The translations under genes and the position numbers were made by a program. Shown here piece after piece: positions 14,790 to 22,852 of a stretch of 39,971 nucleotides of DNA; the stretch's first letter is position 1; every line of letters begins with the position of its first letter. This DNA comes from Acidobacteriota bacterium (GTDB lineage Bacteria; Acidobacteriota; Blastocatellia; Pyrinomonadales; Pyrinomonadaceae), in NCBI GenBank assembly GCA_019247455.1, contig JAFAOW010000196.1, positions 1 to 39,971 on the forward strand, read 5' to 3'. The notes beneath the pieces were generated by a model. The model saw only the letters and a list, made by a program, of their open reading frames with translations. It made no database searches and had not been told where the DNA came from.

Positions 14790-17204
14790 TCAGGGCACCA
14801 GTGAAAAGGACCTCGGAACGAATTCGAGCGAAACGAGTGGCCCGTTGTTTTCGCCGGTTTTCTTGTAAATGAATATGACCGGGTATTCGATGGCCTTTGT
14901 CCTGCAGTTGAGGTTGAGAGCTGCCAGATCGGGTGTGAATATCCTTACCGGGACCGTATCGGAGTCGGCGGGCCGCAACAATAACTCACCGGCAGACGTG
15001 GCTATGTGGTAAATAGCCCCTTTGCCAGTACACTCGATGCCTTTTAGGTAACCGCTGTCCCGAACTTCACCGTCGCCAGGCTTTCGAAGCGCGTCCCGGA
15101 CAGTTCGAAGCGCCTCGTCTCGGGCTGAGTCATCCGGAAGTGCCAGCCCATTTAAGACCGTGATCTTACTTGGAAGTTCTACGTTCGACCTGACAGGCGG
15201 CTCCATCGGTACGATCCGCGGAGGCGGTATCTTGCTTTCTTCTTCCGTCATGAAGCGAAAGTCATCGGAGACAAATTCGATCGACACGAGCGTCCCGTGC
15301 TGCTGCGGCGTCGCCGGCGGTCGATAAGTCAGTACTGAGTTGTATGCCTCGAGCGATTCTCCGCAGCCCAAACGCGCGCGGGACGCGTTCCTTCGAAAAA
15401 TGGCGACGTGCACCGACTTGAAATCGGGGCTTGATAACGCTATTTCTCCACTCGCGGATCTGACCGGATATGTTATTTCCGCGCCTTTACAAGCGATTCG
15501 CGCGACCCTGCCGATGACGCGCTGCTCCCCCGGGGACGGCGGGCGAAGCGAGATGTTCGTACCCCGCAGTTCGTTCTCGGCGTTCATCTTCTCAAGTTCT
15601 GCTTCGGTCGGGGGGCGTTCCTCGACATGAACGTCAAGCTGTTGCGGGCGGATATCCACCGGCATCGGGGTGACCGTTTTGATGACGGCCGATGCCGTTT
15701 TTTCAGATGTTCGAATGTCCTCGATACTCTTTTTCAAGGCAGATGCCCGCTGTCGAAGCTCACCATCCTGCGCGGTTGATGAAATTTCCTCGACGATCTT
15801 TAGAGCGCCGTCATATCGGTGCTGCTTGAAATAGATATCCGCTATTCTCATCGTTAGCCGCCCATCACGCGGCGCAAGCCTCTGTGCTGTCGCTAAGGCC
15901 GAGAGCGCATCATCTAATTCTTCACCGTTCACGAGATCGATGAACGCGAGACGCTCGTAGGCGTCGACGAATCCAGGATCAAGTGCGATCGCCTTACGCA
16001 GGGCGGTCCTCATCTTATCGGCGTTTTCTTTGCGAAAGCTGTAAACGTAGCCGAGGTCATCCATATCAGCACGGCCGACAAGGTCCGCGTAGCGATAGCT
16101 GACGACCGCGCTCTCGAGGCCCCCGGAAAGGGAGGCCCCAAGATATTTTTTCGCTTCTTCGAATCGGCGCTGCTTGAGACGAAGCAGTCCCAAAGCCTTA
16201 TTCGCCAAGGCCGAGTGAGGGTCCTCTCTTAGCGCCGCCGCAAGATGGCTCTCGGCCTCGTCGTCCCGCTGCATGTGATAAAGCAGGTCGCCAAGGTATG
16301 CCTCGGCTTCGGCTTCGGGGATCGCTTCAGCCACTGTATCGGAAGCTTCGCTGCCGACGCCCGTTAGCACTTGGACCGTCGTTTTGTAGCGGCCATGAGC
16401 GACATATTTCTGCAGCTCGCGGTCTGCCTGCTGAAACGGTTCAGCAATGGCCGACGCGAAGGCAGCCCGCGATCGTTCGCCACTCATTAGGGCCCGGATG
16501 TATAACGCCATACGGTCGGGCCGACTGCCCTGAAGAATTAGATGAACGAGGGCCCAGGACTCTCCGTAAAAAAGCAGCCGCTCGGCCGGCTCCATGGCGC
16601 GAAGCTGGGCGTTCGAGGTACCTACGAGCTGCTCGACCGGCATCAATCTGCCGCCGTTGAGCAGGTCGGCATAAGGCGCACGAGGTGAGCCGACGACCGC
16701 ACGCCTATCTTTTCCGAAACTGACCGTTTGGTAGTACTCCGCAATGCCTTCATTCAGCCAGGGCGGAACCTCGGTGCGGCCGAAATTATCACTGACGATA
16801 AAATGCACGTATTCGTGATAGAACGTCTGAAAAAGCTCGTCGTCCGTATCACTAGCGAGCGTGATATAGTTGGCGTCCTCGCCCGATTGAAAAAAGCCAG
16901 CGACGTCCTGGTCGATGCGCCCATCGCTTCGCTTCGGCTTATACGGCCGATATGAGGCTTCGCTGTCAAATACGACAACAGTGATCGGCGTCGTGTTTTT
17001 GACGCTCATGGCCGGGGCGAGGCGCCGCAAGGTCTCGCGAAATTCTTCCAAGCGATCAGCGATCCTGCGAAGCTCAGCGGGTGAAGAGCTTCCAACAAGG
17101 GTGAAATTGGCCGAACGCAGGCGATTCCAGGACTCTTTTGACAACGCGGGCAGCGTCAATAGAAAGATCAGAAGAAAGGCTAAGGAAATGCCCCGGAGGA
17201 TCAT
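14790..17204 (-). CDS. Exported DUF1570-like gluzincin with TPR repeats and duplicated C-terminal module
   Basis: About 804 aa. After a signal peptide (ILRGISLAFLLIFLLTLPALS) comes a peptidase-like domain: SANFTLVGSSS, TVVVFDSEASYRPY, then YHEYVHFIV (HExxH at about 130-134) and WLNEGIAEYY with the third zinc ligand Glu, the pattern of DUF1570/peptidase MA-like gluzincins. Residues about 300-500 are TPR-like helical pairs (AEAYLGDLLYHMQRDDEAES, ALANKALGLLRLKQRRFEEA). The C-terminal third holds two related beta modules, one around IACKGAEITYPVRSASGEI and one around IECTGKGAIYHIATSAGEL, each with paired Cys. ATG 17204 suits the signal peptide; GTG 17246 is an alternative. The upstream membrane gene ends 54 bases earlier. 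Confidence 0.85.
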   Translation of the reverse strand: MILRGISLAFLLIFLLTLPALSKESWNRLRSANFTLVGSSSPAELRRIADRLEEFRETLRRLAPAMSVKNTTPITVVVFDSEASYRPYKPKRSDGRIDQDVAGFFQSGEDANYITLASDTDDELFQTFYHEYVHFIVSDNFGRTEVPPWLNEGIAEYYQTVSFGKDRRAVVGSPRAPYADLLNGGRLMPVEQLVGTSNAQLRAMEPAERLLFYGESWALVHLILQGSRPDRMALYIRALMSGERSRAAFASAIAEPFQQADRELQKYVAHGRYKTTVQVLTGVGSEASDTVAEAIPEAEAEAYLGDLLYHMQRDDEAESHLAAALREDPHSALANKALGLLRLKQRRFEEAKKYLGASLSGGLESAVVSYRYADLVGRADMDDLGYVYSFRKENADKMRTALRKAIALDPGFVDAYERLAFIDLVNGEELDDALSALATAQRLAPRDGRLTMRIADIYFKQHRYDGALKIVEEISSTAQDGELRQRASALKKSIEDIRTSEKTASAVIKTVTPMPVDIRPQQLDVHVEERPPTEAELEKMNAENELRGTNISLRPPSPGEQRVIGRVARIACKGAEITYPVRSASGEIALSSPDFKSVHVAIFRRNASRARLGCGESLEAYNSVLTYRPPATPQQHGTLVSIEFVSDDFRFMTEEESKIPPPRIVPMEPPVRSNVELPSKITVLNGLALPDDSARDEALRTVRDALRKPGDGEVRDSGYLKGIECTGKGAIYHIATSAGELLLRPADSDTVPVRIFTPDLAALNLNCRTKAIEYPVIFIYKKTGENNGPLVSLEFVPRSFSLVP

Positions 17205-17258
17205 TACCTGTTTGATGAAAGAACTGATATGAGGGTAGCCGGCCACGCGGGGAAAATC

Positions 17259-17864
17259 TCAACGGCCCGCGATCAGGGGCCGCCCGCCGCCGAACATCGC
17301 CTCAGGCATCGTGGCATCCAGGTTGAGTCGCTCCTTGAGCGTCCCGTCACCCAGTATTTCCGTAAGGATGCGAAGTAGGGCAACGGCCTCGGGGTCCCTG
17401 AGCGTATTCGCTTTCGTAATTTCCAGCAGCGCTTCTCTCGAGCGGCCCATACCTGCAGAAAGTGCCGCCCGCGATTTTCGGCGGAGGCACGCCGCCGCCA
17501 GCCCTAAGTTAGGATGCCGAGCCACTTGAAGCAATTGAAGAGGTCCAGGCCCGTCATGGGCGGCGTGGAAGGCCACATATTCGTCAAAAGCAGCCCGAAA
17601 TTGCAAGCGGCGCTCGAGGGTGGTTTGTCCAAAAGCCGCCGATTCGAGAAGCGAACGGATCTCCGGGATGGACGGGCGACGTCGAAACGTTACGCGAGGC
17701 AGCTGCCAAAATACGAATCTAAACGCGGAAACAGGCCATAATAGGAGATAAAGTATCGATTTGCCGGCGACCCGCAGCGAAACCGGGTCTGCAACTGCCA
17801 CGCGATAAACCGCAAACGGTGCTCCGCATGACAGATAAACAACAATTCCGGCAAAAAAGCTCAT
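17259..17864 (-). CDS. Membrane-anchored protein of unknown function
   Basis: A 201-aa protein. Two membrane segments lie near the N-terminus (about 2-24, FFAGIVVYLSCGAPFAVYRVAV; about 33-54, KSILYLLLWPVSAFRFVFWQL), followed by a basic turn RRRP and a soluble helical domain rich in Leu, Ala and Arg (SLLESAAFGQTTLERRLQFR, LAAACLRRKSRAALSAGMGR). No catalytic motif is visible. It ends shortly before the DUF1570-like gene, so the two are probably one operon and may act together at the membrane. I do not recognise the family. Confidence 0.7.
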   Translation of the reverse strand: MSFFAGIVVYLSCGAPFAVYRVAVADPVSLRVAGKSILYLLLWPVSAFRFVFWQLPRVTFRRRPSIPEIRSLLESAAFGQTTLERRLQFRAAFDEYVAFHAAHDGPGPLQLLQVARHPNLGLAAACLRRKSRAALSAGMGRSREALLEITKANTLRDPEAVALLRILTEILGDGTLKERLNLDATMPEAMFGGGRPLIAGR

Positions 17865-18072
17865 CCCTGAATAAATTAAGGCAATGTTTACATCCGGTCA
17901 ACGTTCTATTCATAAGGACGTTGATATCGTGGACGCATCACGGCTTTCAAAACTTGATTTGTGGAACAACTAGATACCGTTTGGCGTAATCTAAATCACC
18001 GCAAAGCGATCGGAAGTCCACCTGCGTGCATTTCTTCAAACCGCATCAATACGGCACTAGCGAAATTTCATT

Positions 18073-18285
18073 ATGTCTGAGAAATCCAGGATCAAGGTAA
18101 TAAAGCGCGGCGAGATCGTGCCGACACCAAAAAAGAAGCGGGGAAAAAAGGCTTCACGGGAGACCCCGGCGAGAGAAATGGTATCGACCGTTACCGGCTG
18201 GGTCGCGGACGTCAAAAAGCGGAAAAGCGACGAAGCGAAGGCGGCAGTGGACCTTTTGCTCGGTCGAACGACGCTAAGCAATTGA
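18073..18285 (+). CDS. Small basic protein, unknown function
   Basis: A 70-aa Lys/Arg-rich protein. Residues 1-40 are strongly basic and probably disordered (IKVIKRGEIVPTPKKKRGKK); residues 35-65 could form an amphipathic helix (EMVSTVTGWVADVKKRKSDE). Nucleic-acid binding is possible but only inferred from charge. A clean terminator 34 bases past the stop supports a transcribed unit. No ribosome site is obvious. The preceding stretch 17865-18072 lies between divergent genes and holds nothing else I can identify. Confidence 0.5.
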   Translation: MSEKSRIKVIKRGEIVPTPKKKRGKKASRETPAREMVSTVTGWVADVKKRKSDEAKAAVDLLLGRTTLSN

Positions 18286-18318
18286 TCTTTCATTACTGCA
18301 CTGATCCTGACCCACGAG

Positions 18319-18342
18319 CGGCTTCTTTCGAAGCCGTTTTTT
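18319..18342 (+). terminator. Intrinsic terminator after the small basic gene
   Basis: CGGCTTC (18319-18325), loop TTTC, GAAGCCG (18330-18336), then TTTTTT. Textbook shape, on the + strand. Confidence 0.8.
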
Positions 18343-18423
18343 CATTTGCCTCCTGAGAAGTGTTGTTTGCCAGAGTTTCCAATTCGTTGCTATCCTTAAC
18401 TGCAAAATCACAAGAAAATAGGT

Positions 18424-19185
18424 ATGCAGGGAAAGGTCGTCATAGTAACGGGTGCAAGCAGCGGCATAGGCAACGCAGCGGCCGCGATCTTTGCAAAACA
18501 TGGGTCGACCGTGGTGGCAGTGGGCCGAAATGAGAGGGAGCTAACGGAACTTAGCAAGAGGCACAGTGGAAAAAAAGGGGTCATAAAGCCGCATCTTGCC
18601 GATGTGAGAGAACTCACCCAGCTTGATCGGCTTGTCAGCGAAACTGTCGCAAATCACGGCCGGCTCGATGTGTTAGTGAACTCCGCAGGGATCATCCAGA
18701 ACGGTACTATCGAGAATACCTCTCTCGAAGACTGGGACAAGATGCTCGACATCAACCTGCGGTCCGTGTTTTCCCTCATTCAGAGATGTGTGCCCCATCT
18801 CGAGGAGACAAAAGGCAATATCGTTAACGTTTCGAGTGTTGCCGGGACGCGTGCGTTTCCAAATGTCCTGGCTTATTGCGTGTCGAAAGCGGCGCTCGAT
18901 CAGTTAACTCGCTGTGCGGCCCTTGAGCTCGCACCCAAGAAGGTTCGCGTAAACGCGGTGAATCCGGGCGTCGTTGTTACGAACCTGCACCGGCGGAGTG
19001 GAATGGAAGAAGATGCATATGCGAGCTTCCTCGAACGTTCTAAAGAAACGCACCCGATCGGGCGGGTAGGCAATCCGCAGGAGGTCGGCGAACTGATCTA
19101 TTATTTGGCTTCGGAAAAGGCCGGCTGGATCACGGGCGCGACATACGCGATAGACGGCGGGCGGGCCGAGACATGCGCGAGATAG
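18424..19185 (+). CDS. Short-chain dehydrogenase/reductase (classical SDR)
   Basis: A 253-aa cytoplasmic NAD(P)-dependent oxidoreductase. The Rossmann motif is TGASSGIG (9-16), with NSAG (86-89), catalytic Ser138 in NVSSVAG and the pair Tyr151/Lys155 in YCVSK. The end GWITGATYAIDGGRA is typical of FabG-like members. VAVGRNERE after the second strand puts an Arg near the cofactor ribose, which favours NADP. The MBL-fold gene starts three bases after the stop, so they are co-transcribed. Substrate not predictable. Confidence 0.93.
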   Translation: MQGKVVIVTGASSGIGNAAAAIFAKHGSTVVAVGRNERELTELSKRHSGKKGVIKPHLADVRELTQLDRLVSETVANHGRLDVLVNSAGIIQNGTIENTSLEDWDKMLDINLRSVFSLIQRCVPHLEETKGNIVNVSSVAGTRAFPNVLAYCVSKAALDQLTRCAALELAPKKVRVNAVNPGVVVTNLHRRSGMEEDAYASFLERSKETHPIGRVGNPQEVGELIYYLASEKAGWITGATYAIDGGRAETCAR

Positions 19186-19188
19186 CTG

Positions 19189-19962
19189 ATGAAGCTCCAG
19201 TTGCTTCCAAGTACGATCGATGAGAACGGACGCGCTTCGGCGCGTCAGCACCTTCTATCGATCGTCATCGATGACAAGGTAGCTATCGACGCGGGTTGTT
19301 TGGCATTTTCCTGTTCGAACGAACAGCGTGAGAATGTACGGGACATAATTCTAACCCACACGCACCTCGACCATATCGCATCGCTGCCGATGTTCATCGA
19401 CGATCTCTTCGCGTCCTTGACCTCTCCGGTTCGGATACACGGAACGCGGCAAATGATCGAGATCCTGGAACGGGACATTTTTAACTGGGCTATTTATCCG
19501 CGCTTCTCCGAGCTGACGAACTCGTATGGAAAAGTGGTCGAGTACGTCCCTTTTGAAAGCGGGTCGCGTTTTGAGGTGAAGCATCTTTCGGTTCAGAGCA
19601 TTCCGGTCAATCACAAGGTGCTTGCGCACGGTTTCATCGTCTCGGACGAAAGGGTCAGCGTTGCAGTTTCGGGCGATACCACGACGACGGAGGGCCTGTG
19701 GCGTGAATGTAACTCTAGGGATGATCTTGCCGCGGTGCTGGTCGAATGCGCGTTTCCCAACGAGATGAAAGAGCTCGCTGGTGCATCACAACATCTTGTT
19801 CCGGCCTTGCTTTCAGATGAGCTGGCAAAGCTTGAAAGGCCGGCACCAGTCTTTGTGATCAATCTAAAGCCGGCGTATCGCGAGCGGGTCATCAGTGAAG
19901 TCCGCGCTCTCGGACTGGGGGATGTTGAGATCCTCGAAGTGGGGCGTATCTACGAATTTTGA
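19189..19962 (+). CDS. MBL-fold metallohydrolase, class II cyclic-nucleotide phosphodiesterase-like
   Basis: A 257-aa metallo-beta-lactamase-fold protein. The metal site includes THTHLDH (56-62), then IPVNHKVLAHGFIV, VAVSGDT and a further acidic residue in VLVECAFPN. The HTHLDH signature and the overall layout resemble class II 3',5'-cAMP phosphodiesterases rather than glyoxalase II or RNase Z, but the downstream part of that signature is only partly matched. It starts three bases after the SDR. A role in cyclic nucleotide turnover is plausible and unproven. Its 3' end overlaps the opposite gene by 13 bases. Confidence 0.82.
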   Translation: MKLQLLPSTIDENGRASARQHLLSIVIDDKVAIDAGCLAFSCSNEQRENVRDIILTHTHLDHIASLPMFIDDLFASLTSPVRIHGTRQMIEILERDIFNWAIYPRFSELTNSYGKVVEYVPFESGSRFEVKHLSVQSIPVNHKVLAHGFIVSDERVSVAVSGDTTTTEGLWRECNSRDDLAAVLVECAFPNEMKELAGASQHLVPALLSDELAKLERPAPVFVINLKPAYRERVISEVRALGLGDVEILEVGRIYEF

Positions 19963-20174
19963 TTGTTTCGGGCCTTTTCGCGAAGAAAATTAAGGGTCTC
20001 GAACGCTGTCTCGCGGTATTCTCCCTTAAATCCGTATAGAGTTACACGCCCATTCGGGAGTACCTTTTCGATGCGAAAGGTCCTTTCCTCCCGCGCGGTT
20101 CCGGGCATGATCTCCGCACGAAACGTGACGTTCATCTCGGGCCGTGCCCATACAAATTGAGCTGTCTCAGGCAT
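19950..20174 (-). CDS. Small conserved-looking protein of 74 aa
   Basis: MPETAQFVWARPEMNVTFRA, then RTFRIEKVLPNGRVTLYGFKGEYRETAFETLNFLREKAR. The middle alternates as a small beta sheet with a Gly turn (VLPNGRVTLYGF) and ends in a helix, suggesting a compact fold. Its ATG shares one base with the TGA of the preceding ORF (TGATG), so translation is coupled. No family recognised. Confidence 0.6.
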   Translation of the reverse strand: MPETAQFVWARPEMNVTFRAEIMPGTAREERTFRIEKVLPNGRVTLYGFKGEYRETAFETLNFLREKARNNQNS

Positions 20175-20341
20175 CAGTCTTCGACCTCGGGCGGGTGTTT
20201 GTGTTTCGCTTTGCGCTGCGATGGGCGAAGCTTCTCTTCGGGCCGGTCACTTCCGAACCTATGCGTCGGCGGGGCGGTCGGTTTGCGGATCGAGCTGAAT
20301 ACAGGCATCTCCACCGATCTCTTTTTCTTTCGCTGGCTCAC
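20174..20341 (-). CDS. Very small basic ORF coupled to the 74-aa gene
   Basis: Fifty-five residues from a GTG (SQRKKKRSVEMPVF onwards) or 44 from ATG 20308 (MPVFSSIRKPTAPPTHRF). It is rich in Lys, Arg, Pro and His and ends KHKHPPEVED, most likely disordered. The frame is open far upstream, to about 20710, but that part opposes another gene. A TACAAT lies just before the GTG. The TGATG junction with the next gene is the best evidence that it is real. Confidence 0.42.
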   Translation of the reverse strand: MSQRKKKRSVEMPVFSSIRKPTAPPTHRFGSDRPEEKLRPSQRKAKHKHPPEVED

Positions 20342-20512
20342 AGAGCGATTGTAACAGAATCCCTCAAGCGGCCGGATAATTGACTTATCAAGGCAAAAAG
20401 TAAAGAATCTTTGGTATCGTTTGCTCACACCCTCTACCCCTAAAACATAGGCTGTTTGACGAATTTGGCGGTAGGGCTGTGAGAAGGGTAGATCAGCGAG
20501 GGCACGCCAGTC

Positions 20513-21406
20513 ATGAAAGCTAACCGCAGGCCTTTTTGGCTGCCTGCGTCGAACTATTATGTACTCGCGATCGCGATAACGGCCGCGTTCTTCTTTCTCC
20601 TCTGGGGGATACTGCACGACGCGGATGTTGAATTGCCCTGGGTTACCGCAGGTATCAGCGCAAGCGTGTTTCTCGCGGGGGCGGTGGTGCTGAGAGTTAT
20701 TCTCATGCATCGGGCTCGGGTGCTCTCGCAGCAGCCCACGTTGGGAAGTGAGCCTATCGAACGCCGCTCGAGTCGGCGGGAGCGCGTCGCGGATACCGGC
20801 AAGCTCACTTTGGAACTTAACGAGGCGATCCTACGCGAGATACGGCAGAAATCAGATGCTGCGAATGTACTTGGGGCATTGGCGGCGGCACATCTCGAGG
20901 TCGCAGAGCTTTGCCGGCGTTATATCGCTCGTAACGACAATGAGCTGAAAAGCGTTAAAGCAAGTTCGCCGCGGCTTGCACCGCTTCTAAAGGGACGTTC
21001 GGCCGCGGCAAAGCTGCATAAGGCGCATTTGCTTCGGTGGGCTGAGATAGAATCTCAAGCCCTGACCGCCGACGCAAGGTCACGTTCGGCACCCGGCGAG
21101 CGCATGAAAGCTGCAGAAGACGCTTTGGGGGTCGTCGAGAGGGCCTTGGAAGCCTACCCCGGTGAGGCGGCACTGTTGGATTCCAGGGAGATCTTGGTTG
21201 AACTTGTACTTCAGGTGAAGGTTGCGAATCTAGTTGAGCAGGCCGAAAGAACCCATTTTGAAGGTGATAACGGTCAGGCGATAATACTTTATCGGGAAGC
21301 CTTGTTTGAACTGGGCCGGGATAATATTGTAACGGAGACTCGCGGCCGCGCCGCGGAACGGATAACGACAGCGATCGAAAGAATTCGATCGATAAGTAAC
21401 GAATAA
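20513..21406 (+). CDS. Two-TM protein with long helical cytoplasmic domain
   Basis: A 297-aa protein. Two membrane helices lie at about 15-34 (YYVLAIAITAAFFFLLWGIL) and 42-65 (PWVTAGISASVFLAGAVVLR), then a basic RRSSRRER segment and a domain that is nearly all helix (LTLELNEAILREIRQKSD; HLEVAELCRRYIARNDNE). The C-terminal third has TPR-like spacing (ALGVVERALEAYPGEAALLD; HFEGDNGQAIILYREALFE). It may be a scaffold at the inner membrane. First gene of a five-gene run to 24121. Family not recognised. Confidence 0.72.
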   Translation: MKANRRPFWLPASNYYVLAIAITAAFFFLLWGILHDADVELPWVTAGISASVFLAGAVVLRVILMHRARVLSQQPTLGSEPIERRSSRRERVADTGKLTLELNEAILREIRQKSDAANVLGALAAAHLEVAELCRRYIARNDNELKSVKASSPRLAPLLKGRSAAAKLHKAHLLRWAEIESQALTADARSRSAPGERMKAAEDALGVVERALEAYPGEAALLDSREILVELVLQVKVANLVEQAERTHFEGDNGQAIILYREALFELGRDNIVTETRGRAAERITTAIERIRSISNE

Positions 21407-21452
21407 GGACGATCGTCCGTCTGTCTATGTAACAGGCGGGCAATTTTGATCA

Positions 21453-21671
21453 ATGATCTCTCAGAAATGCCCACGGTGTAAGAGCGACCGGATCAGATTG
21501 GGATACCGGCATACTTCGATCTTCTCGAAGCTGATCTTCCGGTATTACTTGCTCTGCAACAGGTGTAACTGGGAGTTCACGGGGTTTGCCGTACCTTTTA
21601 CAGTTGGATCGAGAACGAAACACCGCTCGCGGCCCGTCGCCGATCGGAAGACTGCTGCTGATCAGCGTTGA
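21453..21671 (+). CDS. Small zinc-ribbon protein
   Basis: A 72-aa protein with two knuckles, CPRCKSDRIR and CNRCNWEF, giving a four-Cys zinc ribbon at residues 6-42, with the hydrophobic stretch KLIFRYYLLC between them. The tail is basic (RTKHRSRPVADRK). The TTG start of the next gene overlaps its stop, so they are translationally linked. It may bind nucleic acid or a protein partner; unknown. Confidence 0.72.
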   Translation: MISQKCPRCKSDRIRLGYRHTSIFSKLIFRYYLLCNRCNWEFTGFAVPFTVGSRTKHRSRPVADRKTAADQR

Positions 21672-22606
21672 ACGTGAAGTTTTTTGCAGCGTTCACAATT
21701 CTCCTGCTCGGTTCCGCCGTTGCCGCGGCGCAGGGCGCTAATATCCAGGAAGACCTCGTTCACTTTGGTGATGTCGTCGACGTTGACGTTGTTGGCGGAT
21801 ATGAGTTCGACTGGCGGGGGAGCTTGAATGCCGACGGATTTCTTGAGGGCTATGACGCTTACGGTGACCCTATCCCGGGGCTCTGCAGGTCGGAAGCTGC
21901 CATTGCCGCTGACGTAACAAAGGTTCTCAGCAAGATCCTTCGTGATCCTAAGGTCGTCGTGAAGATCGTTGACCGGTCGAACAGGGCCTTTGCGAGACTT
22001 GACGGAGCCGTGAGGACCCCGACACGCTTCAGCCTTAAACGTAATGCAAGTCTTCGCGAACTCATTGTTCTTGCCGGCGGCTTCACGGACGACGCGAGCG
22101 GTGAGATCAGTATTTATCGGTCGTCTACTTCTTCGTGCTCATCGAAGTCCCCGGGGGACAACGGGTCTCAAGCGATGGCCATCAAAGTCAGCGACCTACT
22201 CAAAGGGGATCTGAACGCAAATCCGCAGATCCTAAGCGGCGACCTGATAACTGTGGAGAAGGCTTTGCCTGTTTACGTTATTGGAGCGGTCAACAATCCG
22301 CGGCCGGTATTCACCCGCGAGAAGATGACCGTTTCACGGGCCGTAGAAAGTGCTGGGGGGTTGACAAAAGAGGCCGAAGAAACGCGAGTAACGATTTTTC
22401 GCAAGAATGGGACCGAGACGAGTCTGATCGAGATCGATCTGGATAAGGTCAAGAGAGGTGAAACGGACGACGCGGTACTCAAGCCTTTTGATATAATAGA
22501 CGTCGCGGCTCGGGGCGGCCTAAAGCGCAAGTACCCACCCGTAGCCGCCCTTCAGGAAAACAAGGACCGGTCAAGAGGAGAACTGCCCCTGCGCGTCGTC
22601 GATTGA
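21668..22606 (+). CDS. Polysaccharide-export-type protein with SLBB domains
   Basis: A 312-aa exported protein: signal peptide FFAAFTILLLGSAVAAAQ, then a poly-export (Wza-like) domain at about 28-105 (VHFGDVVDVDVVGGYEF, DGFLEGYDAYGDPIPGL, KILRDPKVVVKIVDR) and two SLBB domains (ARLDGAVRTPTRFSLKRNAS, LRELIVLAGGF; VYVIGAVNNPRPVFTREKMT, AVESAGGLTKEAEETRV). Wza-type proteins form the outer-membrane channel for capsule or exopolysaccharide. This one has no lipobox Cys, and no Wzc kinase or glycosyltransferase is nearby, so the export role is uncertain. Start is TTG 21668 or GTG 21674; no ATG fits. Confidence 0.83.
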   Translation: MNVKFFAAFTILLLGSAVAAAQGANIQEDLVHFGDVVDVDVVGGYEFDWRGSLNADGFLEGYDAYGDPIPGLCRSEAAIAADVTKVLSKILRDPKVVVKIVDRSNRAFARLDGAVRTPTRFSLKRNASLRELIVLAGGFTDDASGEISIYRSSTSSCSSKSPGDNGSQAMAIKVSDLLKGDLNANPQILSGDLITVEKALPVYVIGAVNNPRPVFTREKMTVSRAVESAGGLTKEAEETRVTIFRKNGTETSLIEIDLDKVKRGETDDAVLKPFDIIDVAARGGLKRKYPPVAALQENKDRSRGELPLRVVD

Positions 22607-22620
22607 CCAGCGGTCCGTAA

Positions 22621-22839
22621 ATGATCATGGCTTCAAAAAGAAAAGGAATCAGCCGCCGGACCGCATCGTTGTTGTGGATGGCGCTCATCGTCGTTGTAAT
22701 TGGCGTATTGATCTATCTCGAGCAGATATCTGTACTCTATGTCCTCGCGACATTTTCGCTCGTCGTTCTGCTGCTCATTGTCGGTTTTGCCGACCTCGAG
22801 GGCGTAAAGCGAAGCGATATCGAAGCAAAAGACTCCTGA
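22621..22839 (+). CDS. Small two-TM membrane protein
   Basis: Seventy-two residues: basic N-terminus (ASKRKGISRRTAS), helix LLWMALIVVVIGVLIYL, a short turn, helix VLYVLATFSLVVLLLIVGFA, acidic tail LEGVKRSDIEAKDS. Both ends should face the cytoplasm. It lies 14 bases after the SLBB gene and 13 before the protease gene. ATG 22627 is an alternative start. Function unknown. Confidence 0.68.
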   Translation: MIMASKRKGISRRTASLLWMALIVVVIGVLIYLEQISVLYVLATFSLVVLLLIVGFADLEGVKRSDIEAKDS

Positions 22840-22852
22840 TCCTCCGCATCGC

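Noticed and set aside
20342-20710. Upstream extension of the small ORF ending at 20174
   Set aside because: From about 20513 it opposes a better-supported membrane protein gene, and no start with a ribosome site exists; only the last 55 residues look plausible.
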